Assembly (NCBI GenBank): GCA_963667435.1
Contig: OY763414.1
Coordinates: forward strand, 1,736,001 to 1,800,000
From: Marispirochaeta sp963667435
Lineage (GTDB): Bacteria > Spirochaetota > Spirochaetia > JC444 > Marispirochaetaceae
Reading direction: 5' to 3'
Length of the DNA stretch: 64,000 nucleotides
Part shown: positions 51,052-58,862 of the stretch, in pieces
Layout: each line of letters begins with the position of its first letter
Numbering within the stretch: the first letter of the stretch is position 1
The notes under the pieces: generated by a model
Databases searched by the model: none
Seen by the model: only the letters and a program-made list of their open reading frames with translations
What the model was told of the DNA's origin: nothing
Position numbers and translations under genes: made by a program

Positions 51052-53685
51052 ATGTCTGAAACCGCACAAAACCTGACAATACAGGGAAAAACCTACCATA
51101 TTTTTAATGTCTCAAAACTGAATATCCCCGGAGGGATCAAATCTCTCCCCTACTCAATCCGGATCCTGCTGGAAAACGTGCTGCGGAAAAGCAGCCTTGG
51201 ACAGGCCGCAGAAGCGGATATTCAAAAGGTACTGTCTTACGCCGAAAAACCGGGACAGGACATTTCCTACTATCCGGCCCGGGTCCTGATGCAGGACTTT
51301 ACCGGCGTTGCAGCAGTAGTAGACCTTGCAGCAATGCGGAATGCCATGGTGGCAAAGGGCGGTGACCCGAAAAAGATAAATCCTCTTATACCTGTAGACC
51401 TGATTATCGATCACTCTGTACAGATTGACTACTGGCAGGGCGGGGACTCCCTAACAAAGAATGTCGACATGGAGTACACCCGCAACACAGAGCGCTACCG
51501 GCTTCTGAAATGGGCTTCCGAAAGCATGGATAACTTCCGGGTTGTTCCTCCCAATTCAGGAATATGCCATCAGATAAACTTTGAAAATCTGGGACAGATA
51601 GTCCGGGAAAACGACGAGGGCGGAGTTTCAACTCTTCTTCCTGATTCAGTAATCGGTACCGACTCCCACACCACCATGATTGACGGTCTGGGAATAATGG
51701 GCTGGGGTGTCGGCGGAATTGAAGCGGAGGCAGTTCTTCTCGGTCAGGCATATGTAATGCCTGTACCGGAGGTTATCGGTGTAAAACTGACCGGAAGTCT
51801 TCCAAACGGTGTAACCGCTACCGATGCGGTACTCACCCTTACCCAGATGCTTAGAAAAGAGGGCGTTGTGGGTAAGTTTGTTGAATACTTCGGCCCCGGA
51901 ATGAGCGCTTTACCCCTGCCGGACAGGGCAACCATTGCCAACATGAGTCCCGAATACGGGTCAACCATGGGATTCTTCCCGGTGGATGAAAAAACTATTG
52001 CATATCTTAAAGAAACCGGCCGGCAAAAAGAGGCTGAAATCAGCGAAGCCTACCTGAAAGAAACGGGAATGTTCTTCTCTGCAGATTCAGAGCCGGTCTA
52101 TAATAAGGTGCTCAGTCTGGACCTCTCCACGGTACAGCCCTCACTGGCAGGACCATACCGGCCCCAGGACCGGATTAACCTTTCCGATGTACCTGCAGCA
52201 TTTGCAGCAGAACTTGAAAAGGTAAGCCCCGGGACCAAAGACACAACCTTCCCCATGACCATAGACGGCGAAGAGGTTCAGGTTCCCCACGGTGCCGTAG
52301 CCATTGCCTCCATTACCAGCTGCACCAACACTTCAAACCCCTTTGTAATGATCGGAGCGGGGCTGCTGGCAAAAAACGCCAGAGCAAGGGGACTTAAGCC
52401 CCCAAAATGGGTTAAACCCTCGGTGGCCCCGGGCTCTCAGGTTGTTCTGGACTACCTGAACCGCGCCGGGCTTACCGACGAGCTTGAAGGCATCGGCTTT
52501 GCCGTTACCGCCCTGGGCTGTGCAACTTGTATCGGAAACTCAGGACCGCTGCCGGACTATGTTAACGAAACCATCGATAAACACAGCCTTTTAACCGCCT
52601 CTGTGGGTTCCGGCAACCGGAACTTCGAAGCTCGGATTCACCAGAAGGTACGCTTTAATTACCTGATGAGCCCAATCTACGTTGTAGCCTACGCGTTGGC
52701 AGGCCGTATGGATCTGGACATGATCAGCGAACCCCTGGGTAAAGATTCCGAAGGGAAAGACGTGTTCCTGAAAGACATCCTGCCCTCCTCCGATGAGATT
52801 AACGCGGCAATGGGCAAAGCAGTCAAATCGGAAGACTTCGTTAACCGCTACAGCAAAATCTACGACGGCGATGATAAGTGGCAGTCGTTGAAGGTAGACA
52901 AAAGCGAACTCTTTCCCTGGGACCCGGATTCAACCTACATCCGCCAGCCGGAATTCTTTGACGCCCCCGAAGGTGATCCCAGCATTATAGAAGGAGCCCG
53001 AGCCCTTGGAGTATTCGGAAACTCAATAACCACCGACCACATCAGCCCTGCGGGAACCATTGCAGCGGACTATCCAGCAGGTAAATATCTGCTGGAAAAA
53101 GGGGTTAAGCAGAACGATTTCAACAGCTACGGCTCTCGCCGGGGAAACCACGAAGTTATGATGCGGGGGACTTTCGCCAATATACGCATTAAGAACAAAC
53201 TGGTACCGGAAAAGACCGGCGGATATACCCGCAGGGAAGAAGGCGCCGAGGTGGAATATATCTGGGATGCGGCAGAAAAGTACATGGCAGAGAAGACTTC
53301 CCTGATCGTACTTGCCGGCACCGAATACGGAACCGGATCTTCCCGTGACTGGGCCGCGAAAGGACCGAGGCTGCAGGGAGTACGGGCTGCAATTGCCATG
53401 AGCTTTGAGAGAATTCACCGAAGCAACCTGGTGGGAATGGGAATTGTGCCCTTGAAGTTTGCCGAAGGAGAGTCTGCGGAAAGCCTGGGGCTCACCGGCT
53501 TTGAAACCTACTCCATTAAAGGCCTAAGAGATCTGCTGCCGGGAACAGTTGCGGAAGTTACAGCTACTGATGCAGCCGGCAAGACCACCACCTTCAAGGC
53601 GGAGCTGATGGTCTATTCCGGAGTTGAGGCTGAGTTTATTAAAAGCGGCGGGGTTCTGCCCTACGTGATTGAGCAGTTGAAGTAA
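51052..53685 (+). CDS. acnA: Aconitate hydratase (AcnA/IRP type)
   Basis: 877 residues. Interconverts citrate and isocitrate through cis-aconitate with a [4Fe-4S] cluster. The three cluster cysteines are in ITSCTNTSNP and GCATCIGNSG. Active-site stretches include DSVIGTDSHTTMIDGLG, YGSRRGNHEVMMRGTFANIR and GTGSSRDWAAKG. The full swivelling C-terminal domain is present. AAGGAG precedes the ATG. An oxygen-sensitive Fe-S enzyme, consistent with the other Fe-S genes in the window. Confidence 0.97.
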   Translation: MSETAQNLTIQGKTYHIFNVSKLNIPGGIKSLPYSIRILLENVLRKSSLGQAAEADIQKVLSYAEKPGQDISYYPARVLMQDFTGVAAVVDLAAMRNAMVAKGGDPKKINPLIPVDLIIDHSVQIDYWQGGDSLTKNVDMEYTRNTERYRLLKWASESMDNFRVVPPNSGICHQINFENLGQIVRENDEGGVSTLLPDSVIGTDSHTTMIDGLGIMGWGVGGIEAEAVLLGQAYVMPVPEVIGVKLTGSLPNGVTATDAVLTLTQMLRKEGVVGKFVEYFGPGMSALPLPDRATIANMSPEYGSTMGFFPVDEKTIAYLKETGRQKEAEISEAYLKETGMFFSADSEPVYNKVLSLDLSTVQPSLAGPYRPQDRINLSDVPAAFAAELEKVSPGTKDTTFPMTIDGEEVQVPHGAVAIASITSCTNTSNPFVMIGAGLLAKNARARGLKPPKWVKPSVAPGSQVVLDYLNRAGLTDELEGIGFAVTALGCATCIGNSGPLPDYVNETIDKHSLLTASVGSGNRNFEARIHQKVRFNYLMSPIYVVAYALAGRMDLDMISEPLGKDSEGKDVFLKDILPSSDEINAAMGKAVKSEDFVNRYSKIYDGDDKWQSLKVDKSELFPWDPDSTYIRQPEFFDAPEGDPSIIEGARALGVFGNSITTDHISPAGTIAADYPAGKYLLEKGVKQNDFNSYGSRRGNHEVMMRGTFANIRIKNKLVPEKTGGYTRREEGAEVEYIWDAAEKYMAEKTSLIVLAGTEYGTGSSRDWAAKGPRLQGVRAAIAMSFERIHRSNLVGMGIVPLKFAEGESAESLGLTGFETYSIKGLRDLLPGTVAEVTATDAAGKTTTFKAELMVYSGVEAEFIKSGGVLPYVIEQLK

Positions 53686-53709
53686 GGCAGAATATTTATT
53701 TATGCGTTG

Positions 53710-53738
53710 CAGGCCGGGAATCCCGGCCTGTTTTTTTT
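53710..53738 (+). terminator. Rho-independent terminator of acnA
   Basis: CAGGCCGGGA (53710-53719) and TCCCGGCCTG (53721-53730) form a perfect inverted repeat, followed by eight T residues. Confidence 0.95.
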
Positions 53739-53890
53739 GAGCGTGGTTATCGACTTCACTCAACCACCGCTTTAATACGTGTTATGCTGAGCCAAGTCAA
53801 AGTGGTCGAAACCACCATTTCCCAACCATATGTAACAGTTAATGATCGACCAAGATGTTGTATAATAGAAGGAAATACCAAGGAGGATAC

Positions 53891-54091
53891 ATACAGACAC
53901 TAGTTGAGACCTTGGTAAAGAAACTGGACCATATGTCTCCTGAACGACTTGCAGAAGTTGACGATTTTATTGATTTCATCATTCAGAGGGACAGGGATAC
54001 TCAATTATATAAAGATTTTGATCAAGCCTCGGAATCAGTATTCGAAAAAGTTTGGGACAATGATGATGACGCCGTCTACGACTCATTATAG
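53891..54091 (+). CDS. Orphan antitoxin-like protein lacking a normal start codon
   Basis: A coding frame of about 66 residues beginning at ATA 53891, 4 nt after a strong AAGGAGG. No ATG, GTG or TTG fits that site; the ATG at 53855 lies upstream and would translate the ribosome site itself. Sequence: IQTLVETLVKKLDHMSPERLAEVDDFIDFII, ending in VWDNDDDAVYDSL. This ending (WDNxxDAVYD) is a common C-terminus of type II antitoxins whose toxin follows directly. Here only a nine-residue frame (MELKTRYIP) follows, so the toxin is missing. Likely a decaying module. Confidence 0.55.
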   Translation: MQTLVETLVKKLDHMSPERLAEVDDFIDFIIQRDRDTQLYKDFDQASESVFEKVWDNDDDAVYDSL

Positions 54092-54176
54092 TTCCAGCGA
54101 GACCCCTTGGGGATCGAAATGGAATTGAAAACCCGGTATATCCCATAAGTTTAGGCTGTTTTCTTTTCATGCGAAA

Positions 54177-54437
54177 CTACTCATAATGTGTCCACATCCT
54201 TAAGATTTTCACTGCCTTTTCTTCTTCCACCACCTGATAGACAATCCTGTGCTGGATATTAATACGGCGGGAAAAAGCTCCGGTTAAATCTCCCAAAAGC
54301 TTTTCATAGGGTGGGTACTCTATAAAAGGATCGTTTTTCAGGATTTCAAGGATCTCCTCAGCCTTTTTTTTAAGGTTGGACGAAGTTAGTTTTATTGCAT
54401 CTTTCTGAGCCTGTTTTGTGAAAAAAAGTCTATACAC
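54177..54437 (-). CDS. yoeB: YoeB-family ribosome-dependent mRNA interferase toxin
   Basis: 86 residues with a GTG start that shares one base with the antitoxin stop (TAGTG). Matches Txe/YoeB: FTKQAQKDAIKL near the start, PPYEKLLGDLTGAFSRRIN, HRIVYQVV with the catalytic-type Arg, and the C-terminal RMWTHYE with His and Tyr of the active site. It cuts mRNA in the ribosomal A site when not held by the antitoxin. All expected residues are present, so it should be active. Confidence 0.95.
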   Translation of the reverse strand: MYRLFFTKQAQKDAIKLTSSNLKKKAEEILEILKNDPFIEYPPYEKLLGDLTGAFSRRINIQHRIVYQVVEEEKAVKILRMWTHYE

Positions 54438-54679
54438 TACCAGTCCAGATTTTCAGCAAGTTCTGATGTCGGAGTATTCATTCCTTCGATTATGGACTCT
54501 CTCATCCCTGGAATGGAGGTGAGAAACAAAGTCTCCTGGATACTTCGCCAATCCTCTTCACCTACCAGAACAGCAGAAGAATCTTTTCCGGTAATTTCAA
54601 CCGGTTCATGGGTTTCGTTAACCCGCTGCAGGATTTTGTATAGATCCTTTCTAGCATTAGTTACATTGATACTGCTCAT
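54437..54679 (-). CDS. yefM: YefM-family antitoxin (Phd/YefM)
   Basis: 80 residues. N-terminal DNA-binding fold NVTNARKDLYKILQRVNETHEPVEITG, then AVLVGEEDWRSIQETLFLTSIPGM; the C-terminal tail (SELAENLDW) wraps the toxin. GGAG lies 5 nt before the ATG. Antitoxin first, toxin second is the standard order. Its operator is visible just upstream. Confidence 0.95.
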   Translation of the reverse strand: MSSINVTNARKDLYKILQRVNETHEPVEITGKDSSAVLVGEEDWRSIQETLFLTSIPGMRESIIEGMNTPTSELAENLDW

Positions 54680-54687
54680 GGCGACTC

Positions 54688-54736
54688 CGTACGGTATAGC
54701 GTACGTAAGGATACACCTTTATGGCGTATAAGTCCA
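54688..54736 (-). promoter_or_regulatory. yefM-yoeB promoter and paired operator
   Basis: Read leftward: TGGACT (54731-54736), 17 nt, TATCCT (54708-54713), then two CGTACG hexamers at 54700-54705 and 54688-54693. Their centres are 12 bp apart, the same spacing I recall for the paired TGTACA-core palindromes of E. coli yefM. They lie at and after the transcription start, fitting autorepression. Confidence 0.7.
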
Positions 54737-54768
54737 GTCTGCTGGAAGAAGGTAGTTCAGATTATTCT

Positions 54769-55128
54769 TCAGCCTGCTTTTTCATATAAGACTTTGCCGG
54801 TTTCGTGAATTTCTCTTTGAAATGAATTCATATTGTTCTTAACTTTTTCATACTGCGGGATAGTATAAACTAACAAATCGATTGCGAACATATTGTTTAT
54901 TTCTCTTAGAACCCGCCGGACAATAAGTTTCTTTTGCTGCCACTCATCGTAGGTACCGGGATCATCATGATCATCCAGTACAACCAGAAGATCTATGTCA
55001 CTATCCGGTGTAACCTGCCCTTTTGCATATGAACCAAAAAGCAATACTTTACGAATTGGTAAAGATAAGAGACTGGAGACAATACTATTTAAAACAGATT
55101 TTATTTTTCGCTCTTCTTCAGTTACCAT
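54769..55128 (-). CDS. MNT-type nucleotidyltransferase-domain protein
   Basis: 119 residues from the ATG at 55128 (a TTG at 55134 has better spacing to GGTGG and is an alternative). The motif LLFGSYAKGQVTPDSDIDLLVVL is the GSxxxG...DxD core of minimal nucleotidyltransferases, with a later Asp in FAIDLLVYT. MntA proteins usually AMPylate and silence a HEPN toxin encoded next door; no HEPN gene is seen on either side, so this is an orphan or acts alone. Confidence 0.85.
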   Translation of the reverse strand: MVTEEERKIKSVLNSIVSSLLSLPIRKVLLFGSYAKGQVTPDSDIDLLVVLDDHDDPGTYDEWQQKKLIVRRVLREINNMFAIDLLVYTIPQYEKVKNNMNSFQREIHETGKVLYEKAG

Positions 55129-55176
55129 AGTCAAATAGTAGTCCACCTCAGGCAATATATCGAGAGTATTACTTCC

Positions 55177-56556
55177 CTACACCATCTTCTCAGGCTTCAC
55201 CCAGGCGTCAAACTCATCGGAAGTGAGAAATCCCAGACTGACGCCGGCTTCCTTGAGGGTAATATCCTCTTTAAAGGCCTTCTTGGCTATCTGGGCAGAT
55301 TTATCGTAGCCAATATGGAGATTCAGTGCTGTTACAACCATGAGAGTACGGTTGAGATATTCGCCGATTTTCTCTTCGTTCGGCGTAAGCCCCTCGAGGC
55401 AGCGGAGGCGGAAGCTGTCCATACCGTCGGCAAGGAGACGGATGGACTGGAGAATATTGTAGATGATTACGGGCTTGTAGACGTTGAGCTCGAAGTTTCC
55501 CTGGGAGCACGCGAAGGATACGGCGGTATTATTGCCGATTACCTGGACACAGAGCATGGTGAGGGCTTCGGACTGGGTGGGATTTACTTTTCCGGGCATG
55601 ATGGAGCTGCCGGGTTCGTTTTCCGGCAGGTTGAGCTCGCCAATACCGCAGCGGGGGCCGGAACCGAGCCAGCGGACGTCGTTGGCTATTTTTGTGAGAG
55701 CCGCTGCCAGTGTGGTGAGTGATCCGGATAAGGCTGCCATACCGTCGTGGGCGGCCAGGAGGGCGAACTTGTTGGCATTGCAGGTGTACTTGTCGGAAGT
55801 AAGACCTTCAAGTTCCGTACATACGGCCTCGGCAAAGCCTTCAGGTGCATTAAGGCCCGTTCCGACGGCGGTTCCGCCGATGGGTAGTTCCAGAAGTTCT
55901 TCAGTGGATACTTCAATGCGGGAAAGGGCCTGATGAACCTGGGCCGCGTAGCCGGAAAACTCCTGACCGAGGCTGATAGGCACTGCATCCTGGAGGTGGG
56001 TTCGGCCGACTTTGATAATACCCGCGTAGGCAGCGGCTTTTTTTTCCAGTTCTTCAGCGAAAGCCTTGCCTGCCGCGAGAAGCCTTTGGCGTACCATGGT
56101 AACTGCGGCAATGTGCATGGCTGTGGGAAAAGAGTCGTTGGAGGACTGAGAGCGGTTTACATCGTCGTTGGGATGAACCACCGATTTATCGCCCAGACTG
56201 CCGCCGAGGATTTCTGCAGCCCGGTTGGCGATAACCTCGTTGAGATTCATGTTGGTCTGGGTACCGCTGCCGGTCTGCCAGACAACCAGGGGAAAATGGT
56301 CGGCCAGACTACCGTCGATTACCTCGTCACAGGCAGAGATAAGAGCATTGAGTTTGGATTTTTCCCAGTTTGCGGAGGGGGCATTGGCAAGAACGCAAGC
56401 TTTTTTGAGAACGCCGTAGGCGGTAATCAGTTCCGGCTGAAAACGTTCACCGCCGATGGGGAAGTTTTCCACAGAGCGCTGGGTCTGAGAACCCCAGTAG
56501 CGGCTGGATTCAACCTGGACTTCGCCCATTGTATCGCGTTCTGTTCTATATGTCAT
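55177..56556 (-). CDS. fumC: Class II fumarate hydratase
   Basis: 459 residues from the ATG at 56556, fixed by GGAGGAGC 6 nt upstream; the open frame extends much further but without such a site. It interconverts fumarate and malate and needs no Fe-S cluster. Motifs: QTQRSVENFPIGGERF, SGTQTNMNLNEV, HPNDDVNRSQSSND, VGRTHLQDAVPISLGQEF and the signature GSSIMPGKVNPTQ with the catalytic Ser. With acnA, a second TCA-branch enzyme in the window. Confidence 0.97.
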   Translation of the reverse strand: MTYRTERDTMGEVQVESSRYWGSQTQRSVENFPIGGERFQPELITAYGVLKKACVLANAPSANWEKSKLNALISACDEVIDGSLADHFPLVVWQTGSGTQTNMNLNEVIANRAAEILGGSLGDKSVVHPNDDVNRSQSSNDSFPTAMHIAAVTMVRQRLLAAGKAFAEELEKKAAAYAGIIKVGRTHLQDAVPISLGQEFSGYAAQVHQALSRIEVSTEELLELPIGGTAVGTGLNAPEGFAEAVCTELEGLTSDKYTCNANKFALLAAHDGMAALSGSLTTLAAALTKIANDVRWLGSGPRCGIGELNLPENEPGSSIMPGKVNPTQSEALTMLCVQVIGNNTAVSFACSQGNFELNVYKPVIIYNILQSIRLLADGMDSFRLRCLEGLTPNEEKIGEYLNRTLMVVTALNLHIGYDKSAQIAKKAFKEDITLKEAGVSLGFLTSDEFDAWVKPEKMV

Positions 56557-56635
56557 GAGTATGCTCCTCCGTGGGGTGTGTAGGAGGAGTGTAGCAGAAA
56601 AGGGGGGGTATGGGGGAGAGGTTAGAAGGACGAAC

Positions 56636-56677
56636 TTGACAACTGATAAGCAAAGTATTAGTATCATATATGATACC
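56636..56677 (+). promoter_or_regulatory. Leaderless promoter with operator palindrome for the PIN-RHH module
   Basis: TTGACA (56636-56641), 17-nt spacer, TAGTAT (56659-56664). GTATCATATATGATAC (56661-56676) is a perfect 16-bp palindrome that overlaps the -10 box and ends one base before the ATG. The predicted transcript starts about 6 nt before the start codon and has no Shine-Dalgarno. Confidence 0.75.
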
Positions 56678-57097
56678 ATGAAAACAGTTGTTATAGATAC
56701 AAATGTAATACTCAGCGGGCTCAGCTCAAGAAACGGAAATTCCTTCAAGTTGATCAAAATGATTTCGGCCAGGTTATTTGAAATAAGTATTTCAGTACCT
56801 TTGATATTTGAATACGAGTCTGTACTGATGAAATATAAAAGCAGAACCGGAATGAACATTGAAGATATCGCCGATTTCCTGGATTACATCTGTACCGTGG
56901 GTAAAGAGACTAAAATCCACTATTTATGGCGTCCTATTTTAAAAGATCCATATGATGATCATGTTCTTGAAGTAGCTGTAGCTTCAGAGAGTGAGTACAT
57001 TATTACATACAATATAAAAGATTTTAAACCAGCCCAGACATTTGGAATTGAGGCGGTATCACCAGCACTATTTTTAAACAAGGAGGGACTTATATGA
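56678..57097 (+). CDS. PIN-domain toxin (putative toxin, PIN family, COG1569-like)
   Basis: 139 residues. The ATG at 56678 begins right at the fold (MKTVVIDTNVILSGL), and the first catalytic Asp is in VIDTN. Others follow in FEYESVLMKY (Glu) and DPYDDHVLEVAVASESEYIITYNIKDF (Asp). A VapC-like ribonuclease is expected. Toxin-first order, overlapping the antitoxin gene by 4 nt (ATGA). The gene lacks a ribosome site. Confidence 0.9.
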   Translation: MKTVVIDTNVILSGLSSRNGNSFKLIKMISARLFEISISVPLIFEYESVLMKYKSRTGMNIEDIADFLDYICTVGKETKIHYLWRPILKDPYDDHVLEVAVASESEYIITYNIKDFKPAQTFGIEAVSPALFLNKEGLI

Positions 57098-57327
57098 GCT
57101 CATTAAGCATTCGCCTGCCGGAATCACTTCACGAGAGCCTGAGGAAAATATCCAAGAAAGATCATGTCTCTATTAACCAGTTTATCGCTTCTGCCGTTGC
57201 AGAAAAAGTTACCGCCCTTGAAACTGAGTCCTATCTTAAAAGACGCGCAGAAAGAGGCAGCCTGGAGAAATTCATGGCAGTACTGGATAAAGTCAAAGAT
57301 GTACCGCCTGATGATTACGATGCATAG
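57094..57327 (+). CDS. Ribbon-helix-helix antitoxin of the PIN module
   Basis: 77 residues: LSIRLPESLHESLRKISKKD, then SINQFIASAVAEKV, a ribbon-helix-helix DNA-binding domain (CopG/HicB-like), and a charged tail that should bind the PIN toxin. AAGGAGG lies just upstream inside the toxin gene, so the antitoxin is translated better than the toxin. It is the likely ligand of the palindrome at 56661-56676. Confidence 0.9.
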   Translation: MSSLSIRLPESLHESLRKISKKDHVSINQFIASAVAEKVTALETESYLKRRAERGSLEKFMAVLDKVKDVPPDDYDA

Positions 57328-57353
57328 ACAGGTTCCTGTTGCCGCGAACATGC

Positions 57354-58328
57354 TCAGGTGTTGCGGCAATATACCTTCCAGGAAGTTTCAATCAATGACT
57401 CAGCACTGCTAAACCGTGCTTCCCAGCCTAACAGCTCCTTTGCAAGGGAAGATGAAGCAATGAGCTTTTCCGGATCTCCCTCACGGCGGGGTGCAATTTC
57501 CGCAAGGATAGGCTTTCCGGTAACACGCCGGGCTTTTTCGAGAATATCCTTAACACTCAAGCCGTTTTCACTGCCTAAATTTACTATCAGAGAAGTATCC
57601 TTCTGCACCAGATACTGTAATGCCTTGTAATGGGCAGCAGATAGGTCGGACACATGTACATAATCACGAATACAAGTGCCGTCGGGGGTCGCGTAATCAT
57701 CCCCGAATATCTGCAGTTTTTCCCGCTTTCCTGCCGCAACCTCCATGATAACCGGAAGCAGGTTGGCCGGGTTCATTTCCAGGCCGGAAACACGGCCTTC
57801 CGTATCATAGCCTGCTGCATTAAAGTAGCGCAGTGCCGCAAACTTTATTCCTTTGAGCTTATCGTACCAGGCAAGAATGCGCTCAATTTCCAGCTTGGTG
57901 AAGCCGTAGTAGTTTTCCGGTACCGTGGGGTGTTTTTCGTCGATAGGCAGGTATGCCGGTTCGCCGTAGACTGCTGCAGAAGAGCTGAAGACAATCCGCT
58001 TTATTCCGGCTTCAGAGGCGGCGTTCAATATGTTCAGAGTACCGGTAAGATTGTTTACGGAGTACTTTTCTGGCAGAATCATGGATTCACCGGCTGCTTT
58101 GAAGGCTGCCAGATGGATGAGTCCGTCGAAGTGTGTACCGGACATAACCCCGCGAAGGGCATCTGTATCGAGGATAGAGCCGTGAACAAACGCGGCGTCA
58201 GGGAAAAGGTTCGATCGGAGACCGGAAGAGAGGTTGTCGAATACGGTTACTTTTGCTCCGTTGTCGAGTAATTCGCGTACTACGTGGCTGCCGATGTATC
58301 CGGCGCCGCCTATTACTAATATATGCAT
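57354..58328 (-). CDS. galE: UDP-glucose 4-epimerase
   Basis: 324 residues. GGAGYIGSHVVRELLDNG binds NAD, VFDNLSSG follows, catalytic Ser is in FSSSAAVYGEP and YxxxK in YYGFTKLE. C-terminal IRDYVHVSDLSAAHYKAL is typical of GalE. It makes UDP-galactose for surface polysaccharide. It ends the exopolysaccharide operon (47 nt after the preceding gene) and converges on the PIN-RHH module. Confidence 0.95.
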   Translation of the reverse strand: MHILVIGGAGYIGSHVVRELLDNGAKVTVFDNLSSGLRSNLFPDAAFVHGSILDTDALRGVMSGTHFDGLIHLAAFKAAGESMILPEKYSVNNLTGTLNILNAASEAGIKRIVFSSSAAVYGEPAYLPIDEKHPTVPENYYGFTKLEIERILAWYDKLKGIKFAALRYFNAAGYDTEGRVSGLEMNPANLLPVIMEVAAGKREKLQIFGDDYATPDGTCIRDYVHVSDLSAAHYKALQYLVQKDTSLIVNLGSENGLSVKDILEKARRVTGKPILAEIAPRREGDPEKLIASSSLAKELLGWEARFSSAESLIETSWKVYCRNT

Positions 58329-58375
58329 TTTATAACCTGCCTAATTTTTTACACCTCAGATAGCATCAGACATGA

Positions 58376-58858
58376 CTAAAACCTGTATCCCACTAAAACA
58401 CCGAGATCACTGTCTGTATTAAAATCCCGATAGGCTCTGCTTACGTAGAGATCCAGACATACATTTTCAATTGATAAAACGGCCCCTGCAACAATAAATG
58501 CAGAATCGGCGTCATGTGTTTCTGTACGGTAAACCTCCGGACCGCAGCCACCATAAAGATCAAAACCAGCGTTAAAAGAATCTATTCGCAAAACTGGAAG
58601 ATTCACCACCGCAGGAAATCTTGCAATCTTCACCCTGTTATTCCAGAGAACTGACGGTTTTAAGCCAATATAGGTAAACTCATTCAAAAAAAGTGAACAC
58701 TGGACAGCAGCCATATACTGCTCAATGCCGAAGGGAGCCACATCTATATGAACCCCAACAGCAGGGGTGATTTCAATTAGATCCTCAGCTTGTAATGTAA
58801 AAGAAAAAAGGAGGGCTATCATTATTACAACGGAAAATCGTATATCCCTTATCGTCAT
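58376..58858 (-). CDS. Predicted outer-membrane or secreted protein of the polysaccharide operon
   Basis: 160 residues from the ATG at 58858, 4 nt after the glycosyltransferase stop; it starts a signal peptide (FSVVIMIALLFSFTLQA). The rest is strand-rich with short turns and ends in VLVGYRF, a terminal Phe typical of outer-membrane barrels. Family not recognised. Its place in the operon suggests a part in polymer export or attachment. Confidence 0.6.
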   Translation of the reverse strand: MTIRDIRFSVVIMIALLFSFTLQAEDLIEITPAVGVHIDVAPFGIEQYMAAVQCSLFLNEFTYIGLKPSVLWNNRVKIARFPAVVNLPVLRIDSFNAGFDLYGGCGPEVYRTETHDADSAFIVAGAVLSIENVCLDLYVSRAYRDFNTDSDLGVLVGYRF

Positions 58859-58862
58859 ATAT

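Noticed and set aside
55177..56859. Fumarase with a 101-residue N-terminal extension
   Set aside because: The extension overlaps the divergent PIN promoter and toxin start and lacks a ribosome site; the ATG at 56556 has a near-perfect one.
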